Source: Bacteroidales bacterium
Lineage (GTDB): Bacteria; Bacteroidota; Bacteroidia; Bacteroidales; Bacteroidaceae
Direction of reading: 5' to 3'
Length of the DNA stretch: 53,409 bases
Assembly: GCA_004557185.1 (NCBI GenBank)
Contig: SFEP01000007.1
Coordinates: 1-53,409, forward strand
Shown here piece by piece: positions 23,756 through 32,416 of the stretch (its first letter is position 1; each line of letters begins with the position of its first letter). The position numbers were made by a program, and so were the translations under genes. The notes under the pieces are model-generated. The model was given only the letters and a program-made list of their open reading frames with translations. It made no database searches and was not told where the DNA came from.

Positions 23756-26700
23756 TCAGAATGCGGCGGTGCCGAGGTTGCGGTCGACGAGCATGCCGTC
23801 GTGTGCCTTCAGCGTGAACTTGCCGGCTCGCTTAGCGCGGAACTTGATGACGAAGAGGTTGTGGTTGCCCTCTTCGAGCAGGATGTTGTTGCCGCGGTTG
23901 ACGAAGGTGGGATAGAGCGCCTTCTGGCCGCTGGTGTGCAGACGGTCGTTGGTGAGGTTCACCATCTCCTTCATGTCGAGCAGTTCGGTGCCTACGTATT
24001 CCAGTTCTTGGGCATCGTAGGGCAGTGCGAAGCTGAGGCCGTTGACGTAGTGCAGGTCCTTGCCGCTCACGGTGACTTCGACCATGTCGCTGGCGTTGAA
24101 CGTTTTGCGGTTGGGCGTCAGCACGAGCGAGCCGCTCACTTTGTCGTTGCTGTTGCTCACGCCGCCGTCGAGTTCGGTGGTGACGCAGGAGATGTCGTAG
24201 GCGTCGATGAGGCCGTTGCCGTTGATGTCGCCAATGCTGACGTAGTCGAAGTCGGAGTCGCCCTTACGCAGACCGGTGTAGTTCATGTACGAGGTGAGGT
24301 CGTTCTCGTCGATGCGCTTGTCGCGGTTGATGTCGCCTTGCATTACACTCTCGGTGCCGGGCACCTTGAAGATGTACATTTCGCGACCCGAGGCAAAGTT
24401 GCCCACGGCGGCGTCGAGGTGGATGCGCAGGTAGCGTGCGGCGGGATGCCCCTCGAAGGCGAACGTCTTGACGCTGCCGTCGGCCTTCCACTCGAAGGCT
24501 ACGGGTTCCGACCACGTCTGGCGGTCGGTGCTCACGCTGATGGTACCCTTGGTGAGCGTGCCGTTGCTGCCGTCCTCACGCGGTGAGTATTCGAGGCGGT
24601 CGAGCTGGGAGACGGCGCGCAGGTCGACAATCATGTCGGCGGGTATGGCGCTGCCCGTGCCCCACTTGGAGTGCCACATGGTCTTGAGGTCGAAGTCGAA
24701 GAGGAAGTTCACGTCGTTGCCTGGTTGGTTTTCGCACGTGGTCTGCGCCTTGATGTTCTTGAGGGCGAACTCGAGCGGGTTGGCCTTGGTGGTGGCGTTC
24801 ACAGTAGCCCAGTCGGAGTAGCCGTCGGCGTTGACGGCGCGCACCTTGAAGTGGTAGGAGGTTTCGGGCTGCAGACCGTCGAAGGTGAAGGCGTTGTCGC
24901 GTATGGTGGAGTAGAGCATGCCTTCGTATTCCACCTCGTAGAAGTCGGCGTTCGGCACGGCGGGCCATGAGGGGGTGAGGTCGAAGGTGCCCTTGCCCTG
25001 CTCGCTTACCGAAGCCTGCGGCGCGGTGAGTGCACCATGATGCTGGCGCATACGGTCGGCGGGGCTGTAGGCAAAGTTTTTCACCTTCACCTCGACGGCC
25101 TGTGCGGTGACGTCGGCCGCCGCCAGTTTAACGAGCAGTTGCGGGTTTTTCGTGATGACTACCTTGGCGGCCTCGCTGCCCGGGGTGCTGAAGCGGTTGA
25201 GGTTGGGCGCGGCGTCGTAGAAGTAGACGTTCTCGCCCTTGTCGAATGCTTCGCGTGAGTTGACGGCGAGCAGTTTCACGCTCTTGCCGCCCACCTTGGC
25301 GCTGACGGCCTTGGGCTGTGCGCTGACGTTGATGCGGAGCTCGGTCTGCTTTTCGGCCTTGAAGCCGTTGAAGGTGCCGATGGTGGGCTGGATGCTGACG
25401 GTGAGTGTGCCCTTGTGCACGTCGGTGGCCACGAGGGTGCTGGCTGAGTATCCCTGCAGGTACTGCTGGGTGGTGCCGTCGTCGTCGTATTCGTTGAACT
25501 CGTAGCCCTCAGCGGCGTAGATTTCGTAGGCGCGGTAGTCGGTGCGAATCTGCGAGGGGTTGTTGTTGGGGTTGGTCATCGGAATGATGGCGTCGGCCCT
25601 GACGAAGACGGGCAGTTTCCAGAGCGGAGCATCGTAGTTGTTGATGATGCGGCCGCCTTCGTACACGTCGCCGTTGAAGTAGTCTATCCATTTACCCTCG
25701 GGCAGGTAGATGCCGTTGCGCACGTCGTTGCCGTCCTTGTCGATGCGCGTTTCCTTATAGATGGGGGCTACGAGAAAGCTGGGTCCGAACATGAACTGAT
25801 ACTGTGTGCCTGTGCCGAGCGTGTAGTCGTTGGGGTAGTCGAGGAACATGGCGCGTATCATGGGCTTGCCGTCGACGGCCGTGCGGGCTATGCTGTAGGT
25901 GTAGGGCATGAGCTCGCTCTTGAGCTTGAGGTAGCTGCGGTTGATGCTCGTGGCAGGTTCGCCCAGCACTTCGGGGTATTTGGGGTTGCTTCCCCATCCG
26001 TCCATGTTGAGCTCCATGGGCGTAAACGTTTTCCACTGAAATTCGCGCACATTAACGGGCACGTTTTTGCCGCCGAAAATGCCGTCGACGTCTGAGGTAA
26101 TGTTAGGCTGGCCCGACAGCCCCGAGCCGATGAAGGTGGGAATGTGGAAGCGGATGTACTCCCATTCGCCGCCCGTTTGGTCGCCGCTCCAGATGCCGGC
26201 ATAGCGCTGCGTGCCGGCCCATCCGTCGAGCGAGATGATGAAGGGACGGGCGTCGTTGCCGTAGTAGGGCATGATTTCGCCCACGTCGCTCACGCCGTTG
26301 AGGCCGAAGCTGTAGCCCCAGCCCACCCAGGCTACGTCGGTTTTGAGCACACGTACGCCGGCATCGCGCACCTCCTTGACAATGTCGCGCTGCAGCAGTG
26401 CTTCAATGCCCTCCTTGGGGTGCAGGTCGCTCTGCGTCCACAAACCGATTTCTACGCCTTTGCTGCGGGCGTAGTCGCCAAATTCCTTCAGGTTCTGAAT
26501 GTTGCCGTCGAGCGTGGCCGTCTGGCCGTAGCCTGCGCCGTAGCCGTCGTTGGGCAGGAACCAGCCGAGCGGCATGTCGTTGGTGAAATAGCGGTCGATG
26601 GCGGCGCGGGCCGAGAACTGGTAGTTCTGCTTTTCGCCGTTGAGGCTCTCCTTGATGCCTCCGTTGTCCTTCTGGCTCTCGTTGTAGCGCTTGCCGTCCT

Positions 26701-27610
26701 CGTAGAGCATGAAGCCGTTTTCGGCCTCCTTCCAGTAGTCGCGGTTGTAGGCGTTGAGGTGGCCTTCGTAGAAACCGAACTTGGGCAGGAGCACGGGGTT
26801 GCCCGTGAGCTGATAGAAGTCGTTGAGCAGTGCCACGGGTTCGCGGTCGACCATGATGAAGGCGTCGAGGTAGTCCTCCTGGTGCGTGAGAATGACCTTG
26901 CCGCCCTCTGTGGCGCCGAAGTCGTAGCGGCCAGGCTTGAAGGTGTGCCACATCACGCCGTAGCCCTTGGTGCTCCAATAGAAAGGCGTGGGCGATGCTA
27001 CACCGCCGTCCACCCAGTTGTTGGTGTTTTCAATGGCAATGGCCTTGCCCTTGTGGCTGAAGCGGCCGTTTTGCACACCACCGCCGTAGAAGTATTCGCC
27101 GGCATGGGCGCGGAGGGTGAGTGTGGTGCTGTGGTTGTCGAAAGCGATGGGCTCGAGACTCTCGACCACCACGTCGCCTGTTTCCTTGTTCGTCACGGTG
27201 AAGCAGCCCGTCTGTTTGTCGATGCGCAGGAGTGTGCGTGCCGTGGCTATCTCGATGTCGCTGCCGTTGTCCTTGAGGCACACTTTCTCCGTGGCGCGGC
27301 GGGCGTTGGGCACGAGGATGTCGGCATGTGGGTCGGCCTGCGGGTTACGCACGATGCCGCCGTTGTCGTCGCGGAAGAGGCGGAAAATGTTTTCGCCGTA
27401 GAAGTCGATGGTCAGTCGCTTGCCGTCGGTGTAGATGACCTCGACGGTCGTGCCATTCAGCTTCTGCGCCTTGCTGATGCGGCTCTGTGTGGTCTGGCAA
27501 ATGCCTTGTGCCAGCGGGAGGGCCTGCATGGTGGGCGCACCCACCGTGAGTGTGGCCAGTGCCAGCGGCATAGCCATCACGAGGGTAGCACCTTTCTTGC
27601 TTTTCTTCAT
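23756..27610 (-). CDS. Secreted multidomain GH31 glycosidase (possible alpha-N-acetylgalactosaminidase)
   Basis: The 1284-aa product has a signal peptide (1-31), a GH31 N-terminal beta-sandwich (about 50-275), and a catalytic barrel (about 275-580). The candidate nucleophile is Asp425 in VLKTDVAWVGWGYSFG and the candidate acid/base is Asp477 in SGDQTGGEW. Then follow beta domains (to about 850), an FN3 domain (about 862-942), an F5/8-type C (CBM32-like) domain (about 950-1083), and a dockerin-like pair of calcium loops (GDINRDKRIDENDL 1092-1105 and GDINGNGLIDAYDI 1127-1140). Last is a cohesin-like beta module (about 1159-1284). The GH31-FN3-CBM32 plan resembles bacterial GH31 alpha-N-acetylgalactosaminidases acting on mucin-type glycans; that substrate is inference. 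It stands alone, without SusC/SusD. Confidence 0.87.
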   Translation of the reverse strand: MKKSKKGATLVMAMPLALATLTVGAPTMQALPLAQGICQTTQSRISKAQKLNGTTVEVIYTDGKRLTIDFYGENIFRLFRDDNGGIVRNPQADPHADILVPNARRATEKVCLKDNGSDIEIATARTLLRIDKQTGCFTVTNKETGDVVVESLEPIAFDNHSTTLTLRAHAGEYFYGGGVQNGRFSHKGKAIAIENTNNWVDGGVASPTPFYWSTKGYGVMWHTFKPGRYDFGATEGGKVILTHQEDYLDAFIMVDREPVALLNDFYQLTGNPVLLPKFGFYEGHLNAYNRDYWKEAENGFMLYEDGKRYNESQKDNGGIKESLNGEKQNYQFSARAAIDRYFTNDMPLGWFLPNDGYGAGYGQTATLDGNIQNLKEFGDYARSKGVEIGLWTQSDLHPKEGIEALLQRDIVKEVRDAGVRVLKTDVAWVGWGYSFGLNGVSDVGEIMPYYGNDARPFIISLDGWAGTQRYAGIWSGDQTGGEWEYIRFHIPTFIGSGLSGQPNITSDVDGIFGGKNVPVNVREFQWKTFTPMELNMDGWGSNPKYPEVLGEPATSINRSYLKLKSELMPYTYSIARTAVDGKPMIRAMFLDYPNDYTLGTGTQYQFMFGPSFLVAPIYKETRIDKDGNDVRNGIYLPEGKWIDYFNGDVYEGGRIINNYDAPLWKLPVFVRADAIIPMTNPNNNPSQIRTDYRAYEIYAAEGYEFNEYDDDGTTQQYLQGYSASTLVATDVHKGTLTVSIQPTIGTFNGFKAEKQTELRINVSAQPKAVSAKVGGKSVKLLAVNSREAFDKGENVYFYDAAPNLNRFSTPGSEAAKVVITKNPQLLVKLAAADVTAQAVEVKVKNFAYSPADRMRQHHGALTAPQASVSEQGKGTFDLTPSWPAVPNADFYEVEYEGMLYSTIRDNAFTFDGLQPETSYHFKVRAVNADGYSDWATVNATTKANPLEFALKNIKAQTTCENQPGNDVNFLFDFDLKTMWHSKWGTGSAIPADMIVDLRAVSQLDRLEYSPREDGSNGTLTKGTISVSTDRQTWSEPVAFEWKADGSVKTFAFEGHPAARYLRIHLDAAVGNFASGREMYIFKVPGTESVMQGDINRDKRIDENDLTSYMNYTGLRKGDSDFDYVSIGDINGNGLIDAYDISCVTTELDGGVSNSNDKVSGSLVLTPNRKTFNASDMVEVTVSGKDLHYVNGLSFALPYDAQELEYVGTELLDMKEMVNLTNDRLHTSGQKALYPTFVNRGNNILLEEGNHNLFVIKFRAKRAGKFTLKAHDGMLVDRNLGTAAF

Positions 27611-27708
27611 GATAGATGTGTTGATGTAGTAAATATTCGCGTCAAGGTGGCTTCACCCGTGCCCTAAGTGTGCGCGGCGATGGTGTGCGCCCCGCCGTGG
27701 CACCCTGC

Positions 27709-27749
27709 GCCTATATATAGAATGGGTGTGCCTATATATAGAATGGGTG
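27709..27749. repeat. Tandem 21-bp duplication in the GH31 leader
   Basis: The 20-bp sequence GCCTATATATAGAATGGGTG occurs at 27709-27728 and again at 27730-27749, a period of exactly 21. It lies in the predicted 5' leader of the GH31 transcript. A similar single motif (CTATATATATAATAATGGGT) is at 41353. Confidence 0.9.
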
Positions 27750-27837
27750 AGGCCGTAGAAAGGAGGGACAACTCCCCACGGGCGGCATCGTGTGTGAGGG
27801 GTGTCGCCTGCATTATTCATGTGCCGTCAAAGTTACG

Positions 27838-27870
27838 TATTTTTACACGACACGGGGCAAAACGCCCGCC
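27838..27870 (-). promoter_or_regulatory. Promoter of the GH31 gene
   Basis: The minus strand has TTG (27868-27870), a 22-base gap and TAACTTTG (27838-27845). Confidence 0.55.
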
Positions 27871-28016
27871 TTTTATTTCCTGCCCTCAACCACTCCGTGT
27901 GCCCGCAGCGTGAAAATAACGTGCTGACTGTTGCCTCAACCAACCCGTACGTACCCCGAAAGCGGGGCGCGGAACGAAAAATAAGTGAGGAAATGAAAAT
28001 ATTTCAGTACATTGTA

Positions 28017-28046
28017 TTGCAAGGTACTGGCAAATGTCTATATTTG
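28017..28046 (+). promoter_or_regulatory. Promoter of padR-pspC
   Basis: TTG (28017-28019), 19 bases, then TATATTTG (28039-28046). PadR proteins often repress their own promoter; no clear PadR operator can be singled out by eye. Confidence 0.7.
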
Positions 28047-28208
28047 CAGCATCTTATCATGCCGCAGAGCCTCTTACCACCTCGAGGGCCGCAGCGGCTA
28101 CGTCGTTCCAGCGTCAACGTGGGGCAAGTGCACAGCCCCGTGGCGCGGCTGCAGCGGAGCGAACGTGGCAGGTGCGGAAGGGGCGCGGCACCACGAGATT
28201 TTGAGATT

Positions 28209-28556
28209 ATGAATATTGACAATGCCAAATCGCAGATGCGCAAAGGCATGCTGGAGTACTGCGTGCTGCTGCTGCTGAGCCGCGAACCGAGTTACGCCAA
28301 CGACATCATCATGCGTTTCAAGGCCGCAGAGCTCATGGTGGTTGAGGGTACGCTCTACCCGTTGCTCACCCGCCTGAAAAACGACGGGCTGCTGAGTTAC
28401 GAGTGGCGGGAGAGTACACAGGGACCGCCGCGCAAGTATTACGCCCTCACCAGCGAGGGACGCCGCTTCCTGTCGGGCCTCGACCAGGCCTGGGGCGAGT
28501 TGCAGCTCATTGTGCAAAGGCTCAAAAGCATGTCGTTTCTGCTCCCCAAGGAGTAG
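28209..28556 (+). CDS. PadR family transcriptional regulator
   Basis: The 115-aa product is a winged-helix PadR protein: QMRKGMLEYCVLLLLSREPSYANDIIMRF, then the typical VVEGTLYPLLTRLKNDGLLSYEW and GPPRKYYALTSEGRRFL. A short C-terminal helix (residues 85-110) would dimerise. The open frame reaches 27801, but MNIDNAKSQMRKG at 28209 is the family start. The next gene, 66 bases on, encodes a PspC-domain protein; this pair is common in Bacteroidetes and suggests PadR controls an envelope-stress module. Confidence 0.93.
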   Translation: MNIDNAKSQMRKGMLEYCVLLLLSREPSYANDIIMRFKAAELMVVEGTLYPLLTRLKNDGLLSYEWRESTQGPPRKYYALTSEGRRFLSGLDQAWGELQLIVQRLKSMSFLLPKE

Positions 28557-28622
28557 GCGGCGCATCACCACCCATAGGCTGCCAGGTGCGGCCTGCGTTT
28601 CATCACAATACAGATAACCGTT

Positions 28623-30092
28623 ATGAAAAAGAACATCACCATCAATATGTTTGGCTCACTGTATGCCATCGACGAGGACGCCTACGCCCTTTTGCAGCAG
28701 TATCTGAGCAACATGAAGAACTATTTTAGCCACCGTGAAGGCGGCGAGGAAATAGCCGACGACATTGAGCGCCGCGTGGAGGAACTCTTTGCCGAACTCA
28801 AGGCTGCAGGGCGCGAAGCCATCAGCATAGAGGATGTGCAGCGCATCATGCACCGCATAGGCGACCCCGGCGAAATGGATGACGAGGCCGCACGGGGTGC
28901 GCAACCCGACGCTGACGCTGACACAGCCGACGAGCAGGGAGACACGCCGCCCCCGCCCCCACTGAGCAACCACCCGGTGTGGCGGCGCATCAAGGCGCAC
29001 TTTGCCAACCGCAAGCTCTATCGCGACATCCAGGACAAGCTGTTGGGTGGCGTGATGAGTGGTTTGTGCAAATTCTTTGGTGGCAACGACCCTACGCCCT
29101 GGCGCATTCTCATGGTGCTGCTGTGCTTCTTGAGTTTCTACACGGTGGCCATCGCCTACCTCGTGCTCTGGGCCGTGGTGCCCCCTGCCCTCACCAGCGA
29201 GGACCGTCTGCGCATGGAGGGCCGCATTGTCAGTCCGCAGAACATCAACGAGGAACTCATTCACCGCACGGGCCAAACGCCTGCCGCCGCTGCTACGGGG
29301 AATGGTATGGCGGCTGTGGGGAGTGGTACGAACAGCATAGTGCATTTCATCGTGACCTGCTGCAAATTGCTCCTGCTCCTGATGCTCGGCTTCGCCCTGA
29401 TGTGCGTCATCATGGGGCTGGTGTGGCTCGCTACCAGCGCCGTGCTGGGCTGGCAAACCATGGCGGACCGCGGCCTAATAGAACCCTTACTTGTGCCCGT
29501 GATGCAAGAAGCGCTGGGCGTGACGAACTTGTGGTTTGCTGCCGGTCTGTCGGCCATCGTTGGGCTTGGCGTGCTGCTTTACTGCGTGCTCCGTTGGCTC
29601 ATCCGCGGTCCGCAAACACAGCCCATGCGTACGGGAACGGCAGCCCTGCTTGCCGCGGTGGCAGTGCTTGCGCTCACGGCCAGCGTGGTGCTCTTCATAG
29701 CCGGCGGCGTCAGCATGTCGATACTCAAGCAGCGTAGTCACCTGGGGCCGCACGTGAGCGTCAGTGTGCAGACGGCCGATGGCGAATGGGGTGACGACGC
29801 TCCCATTGTCGACACGGTTGACGTCGCCAATATGATGTCTACATTAATTCACACTGGCAACGCTCTCGTTGTCGACACGGTTGGCGTCGCCTCCTCCCGG
29901 CCCGACACCGTGGTGATGCAGGTGCCCGCTTCCACGGCCAAGAGCCAACGTTCCACGAAGCAGGTAAAGGCATCCGCCACGATGCATGTAAAGGTCTCCG
30001 CCACGAAGAAAAAACCGGCCCCCAAGGCTGTAAAACCTGCCGCCCCTGCTGCCTCTGCCGCTAAGGTCGCAGCCAAAACCGACAGCATTTGA
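28623..30092 (+). CDS. PspC domain membrane protein
   Basis: The 489-aa product begins with a soluble region (1-120) in which ITINMFGSLYAIDEDAYALLQQYL and IADDIERRVEELFAEL resemble the N-terminus of Bacteroidetes PspC proteins. A PspC domain follows (about 133-190; KLYRDIQDKLLGGVMSGLCKFFGG, then a hydrophobic helix). Further membrane helices lie at about 240-280, 300-325 and 338-365. The tail (about 440-489) is Lys/Ala/Ser-rich. PspC proteins act in envelope-stress responses. A repeated VDTVDVA/VDTVGVA segment near residue 397 comes from a DNA duplication with a 63-bp offset (29806 and 29869). Confidence 0.88.
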   Translation: MKKNITINMFGSLYAIDEDAYALLQQYLSNMKNYFSHREGGEEIADDIERRVEELFAELKAAGREAISIEDVQRIMHRIGDPGEMDDEAARGAQPDADADTADEQGDTPPPPPLSNHPVWRRIKAHFANRKLYRDIQDKLLGGVMSGLCKFFGGNDPTPWRILMVLLCFLSFYTVAIAYLVLWAVVPPALTSEDRLRMEGRIVSPQNINEELIHRTGQTPAAAATGNGMAAVGSGTNSIVHFIVTCCKLLLLLMLGFALMCVIMGLVWLATSAVLGWQTMADRGLIEPLLVPVMQEALGVTNLWFAAGLSAIVGLGVLLYCVLRWLIRGPQTQPMRTGTAALLAAVAVLALTASVVLFIAGGVSMSILKQRSHLGPHVSVSVQTADGEWGDDAPIVDTVDVANMMSTLIHTGNALVVDTVGVASSRPDTVVMQVPASTAKSQRSTKQVKASATMHVKVSATKKKPAPKAVKPAAPAASAAKVAAKTDSI

Positions 30093-30176
30093 TTTTCCCA
30101 CATGCCGCGCGGCACGCTCTGGCCACCCCAAGCCACGGCGTGCCGCGCAGGCTGCATTTCATTCCCATCCGAAAGT

Positions 30177-30623
30177 ATGAGCCGATTAGAAATATTCAGT
30201 GCCGAAACCCTTTCAGCCCTCGAGTTGCCCTTTGCCGATGAGGGCGTGCGTGCCGGTTTCCCCTCGCCGGCGCAGGACTATATGGAAAACTCCATCGACC
30301 TGAACCGCGACCTCGTGCAGCACCCCGAGAGCACCTTTTATGCCCGCGTGGTGGGCGACAGCATGGTGGACGCCGACGTGCACCAGGGCGACATCCTCAT
30401 GGTCGACAAGAGCGTGGAGATACACAGCGGGGACATGGCCGTGTGCATCCTCAACGGCGAATTTACCGTAAAGTATGTCGACATCGAGCCCGACCACGTC
30501 ACCCTGCGTCCTGCCAACGACCACTACCCGCCCATCCTCGTCACCGAGGCCGACAGCTTCGAGGTGTGGGGCGTGGTGACCTTCGTCATCAAGCGCACCC
30601 TGCGCCGCGGCGGAGCGCGCTGA
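30177..30623 (+). CDS. umuD: LexA/UmuD-like S24 self-cleaving protein
   Basis: The 148-aa product is a UmuD homologue, the accessory subunit of DNA polymerase V. Ser62 in GDSMVDADVHQGD and Lys99 in GEFTVKYVD form the Ser-Lys dyad. The predicted self-cleavage bond is Ala26-Gly27 in VRAGFPSPAQDY, matching the UmuD site. The open frame extends to 30102, but MSRLEIFSAE at 30177 is a better start. umuC follows 125 bases later on the same strand. SOS control is expected from the family, but I cannot identify a LexA box here. Confidence 0.93.
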   Translation: MSRLEIFSAETLSALELPFADEGVRAGFPSPAQDYMENSIDLNRDLVQHPESTFYARVVGDSMVDADVHQGDILMVDKSVEIHSGDMAVCILNGEFTVKYVDIEPDHVTLRPANDHYPPILVTEADSFEVWGVVTFVIKRTLRRGGAR

Positions 30624-30645
30624 TGGCACCGACACTGCCCGCCGC

Positions 30646-30715
30646 TATTCCTTATTATAGATGAAGGAGCGCCGCGGTCGCATTTCCTATTCCTTATTAT
30701 ATAGAAAGGAGCGCC
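30646..30715. repeat. Two 28-bp direct repeats between umuD and umuC, 42-bp offset
   Basis: TATTCCTTATTATAGATGAA plus GGAGCGCC (30646-30673) recurs as TATTCCTTATTATATAGAAA plus GGAGCGCC (30688-30715) with a few mismatches. The offset is 42, twice 21. The second copy contains AAAGGAG, which could serve as a ribosome site but is 33 bases before the GTG start. Confidence 0.8.
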
Positions 30716-30748
30716 TCACCAGCATTCCCTTTTACCTACCCCCACATC

Positions 30749-31993
30749 GTGATAGGCATCATCGACTGCAACAACTTTTTCGTGAGCTGCGAGCGCGTGT
30801 TCTGCCCGCAGCTTCGTGGCGTGCCCGTGGTGGTGCTGAGCAACAACGACGGGTGCGCCATTGCGCGCAGCAACGAGGCCAAGGCCATGGGCATCGAAAT
30901 GGGCACCCCCTTCTTTCGTCTGCGTGCGTTGGTCGAGGCCGGCCGTCTGCACGTGCGCTCGGGCAACCTCACGCTCTACGGCGACATGTCGCGGCGCGTG
31001 ATGTCGGTGGTGCGCCGCAGCGTGCCGCGCATCGAGGTGTATAGCATCGACGAGTGCTTTATGGACCTCGACGGCATACCTGATGTGGCCGCCTTCGGCC
31101 GCGAACTCGCCGCCAGGGTGGAGCAGTGGACGGGCATCCCCGTGAGTGTGGGCGTGGCCTCCACCAAGACGTTGGCCAAGGTGGCGAGCAAGTTTGCCAA
31201 GAAGTATCCCGGCTACCATCACTGCTGCGTTATCGACACCGAGGAAAAGCGCGAACGTGCCCTGCGCCTCATGCCCGTGGCCGACGTGTGGGGCGTGGGT
31301 CGCCGCATGCGCGACACCTTGCACCGCATGGGCGTCCGCACCGCCTACGACTATGCCGCCCTCTCGCCCGAACGGGTACGCCGTCTCTTTGCCCTCCCCG
31401 CCGTGCACACCCTGCTGGAGTTGCGCGGCCACAAATGTATCCCCCTCGAACTGCCCGCCGCCAAGCGTTCCATCACCTCCTCGCGCTCGTTCAAGACCCC
31501 CATCTACGACTTCGAAACCCTGCGCGCCGTGGTGGTGGACTTTGCCTCGATGTGTGCCGCCAAGCTGCGCCGCGAGGGGAGTGCGGCCCGCTGTGTCACC
31601 ACCTACATCCGCACCGACCGCTTCCGTCCCGACCTCCCGCAGTATGCCCAGGCGGCAGCCGTGCAACTCGATGTGGCCAGCAGCGACCTGCGCGAACTCT
31701 CAGCCGCCGCGGCGCAAGCCCTGCAGGCCATTTTCCGCACGGGTTATGGCTACAAAAAGGCGGCCGTCATGCTCACCCGCATCGAGCACGGTTCGGTGCA
31801 GGGCAACCTCTTCGACACCGTCGACCGCCGTCGCCAGTCGCGCCTGCTGCGTGCCGTAGATGCCATTCACCGCCGCCTTGGTCCCGATGCCCTGCGCGTG
31901 GCCTCGCAGCAGTCGCATGCCAGCGTCATGAACCACGAGCACCGCTCGCCCAACTACACCACCTCCCTCGCCGACATCATTGAGGTGAAATAG
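30749..31993 (+). CDS. umuC: DNA polymerase V catalytic subunit
   Basis: UmuC is the Y-family translesion polymerase. The 414-aa product starts IGIIDCNNFFVSCERVF, with catalytic Asp in IDCNN and Asp-Glu in YSIDECFMDL. The GVASTKTLAKVASKFAKK motif, helix-hairpin-helix region (WGVGRRMRDTLHRMGVRTAYD) and little-finger domain are present. The C-terminal SVQGNLFD-like segment is the likely beta-clamp contact. The start codon is GTG at 30749; the next in-frame ATG lies well inside the catalytic domain. It forms a pair with umuD. Confidence 0.95.
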   Translation: MIGIIDCNNFFVSCERVFCPQLRGVPVVVLSNNDGCAIARSNEAKAMGIEMGTPFFRLRALVEAGRLHVRSGNLTLYGDMSRRVMSVVRRSVPRIEVYSIDECFMDLDGIPDVAAFGRELAARVEQWTGIPVSVGVASTKTLAKVASKFAKKYPGYHHCCVIDTEEKRERALRLMPVADVWGVGRRMRDTLHRMGVRTAYDYAALSPERVRRLFALPAVHTLLELRGHKCIPLELPAAKRSITSSRSFKTPIYDFETLRAVVVDFASMCAAKLRREGSAARCVTTYIRTDRFRPDLPQYAQAAAVQLDVASSDLRELSAAAAQALQAIFRTGYGYKKAAVMLTRIEHGSVQGNLFDTVDRRRQSRLLRAVDAIHRRLGPDALRVASQQSHASVMNHEHRSPNYTTSLADIIEVK

Positions 31994-32084
31994 TCCCCGC
32001 ATCGCCACTGCGCCCCGTCTGCTCCCCACCTCCTTTTGCCGATAGGTTAGGAATTTTCGGCGGGGAGGGTGACGGGAAAAAGGA

Positions 32085-32156
32085 GATGCTACGTAAAAAA
32101 TTTTACGTCGTACGTAAAAAAAATCACGTCGTTCGTAAAATTTTTTACGTAGCATC
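32085..32156. repeat. 72-bp TACGT-family intergenic element, copy 2
   Basis: GATGCTACGTAAAAAA opens and TTTTTTACGTAGCATC closes the element. ACG lies at positions 7, 21, 28, 42, 49 (as TCG) and 63, a double lattice of period 21. It differs at two positions from the reverse complement of the copy at 43185. Confidence 0.92.
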
Positions 32157-32210
32157 TATTTTTTGCGGGGCGGCGGGCCGTGAAAACGGGGCGCGGGCTG
32201 GGAAAAAAAG

Positions 32211-32282
32211 GATGCCGTGGAAGAAAGTTCCCACGGCGGGGTCACTTTCTTCCACGGCGGGGTAAGTTTCTTCCACGGCGGC
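32211..32282 (+). repeat. 72-bp CCGTGG-family intergenic element, copy 3
   Basis: It opens GATGCCGTGGAAGAAAGT; the arm GCCGTGGAAGAAAGT is a perfect inverted repeat of ACTTTCTTCCACGGC. CCACGG lies at positions 21, 42 and 63. It ends GGCGGC instead of GGCATC. Confidence 0.9.
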
Positions 32283-32323
32283 CCTTGCGGCAGATGGACA
32301 CGAAAGAGGCTACCTATGCAGGA

Positions 32324-32362
32324 CAAGGGGGAGGTTGCTCCATCGGAACAACCTCCCCCTTG
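32324..32362 (-). terminator. Terminator of ftsW
   Basis: CAAGGGGGAGGTTG pairs perfectly over 14 bp with CAACCTCCCCCTTG around an 11-base loop. It may serve both ftsW (-) and umuC (+). Confidence 0.8.
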
Positions 32363-32416
32363 CTGTGCGTGGCTCGTACGGCTGTGCCCTGCGTCACGCG
32401 GGGTGGGCCATAGAGC

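Larger units (their letters stand above)
27611..28208. other. Divergent regulatory region between GH31 and padR
   Basis: The 598-base gap contains a promoter for each direction (GH31 near 27838-27870, padR near 28017-28046). The predicted leaders are about 220 nt for GH31, with a 21-bp tandem duplication inside, and about 157 nt for padR. The stretch 27880-28010 shows nothing recognisable. Confidence 0.55.
31994..32416. other. Convergent intergenic region between umuC and ftsW
   Basis: The 423-base gap carries one TACGT element, one CCGTGG element and the ftsW terminator. No coding signal is seen. In most Bacteroidetes this place after ftsW is occupied by murG. Confidence 0.7.
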
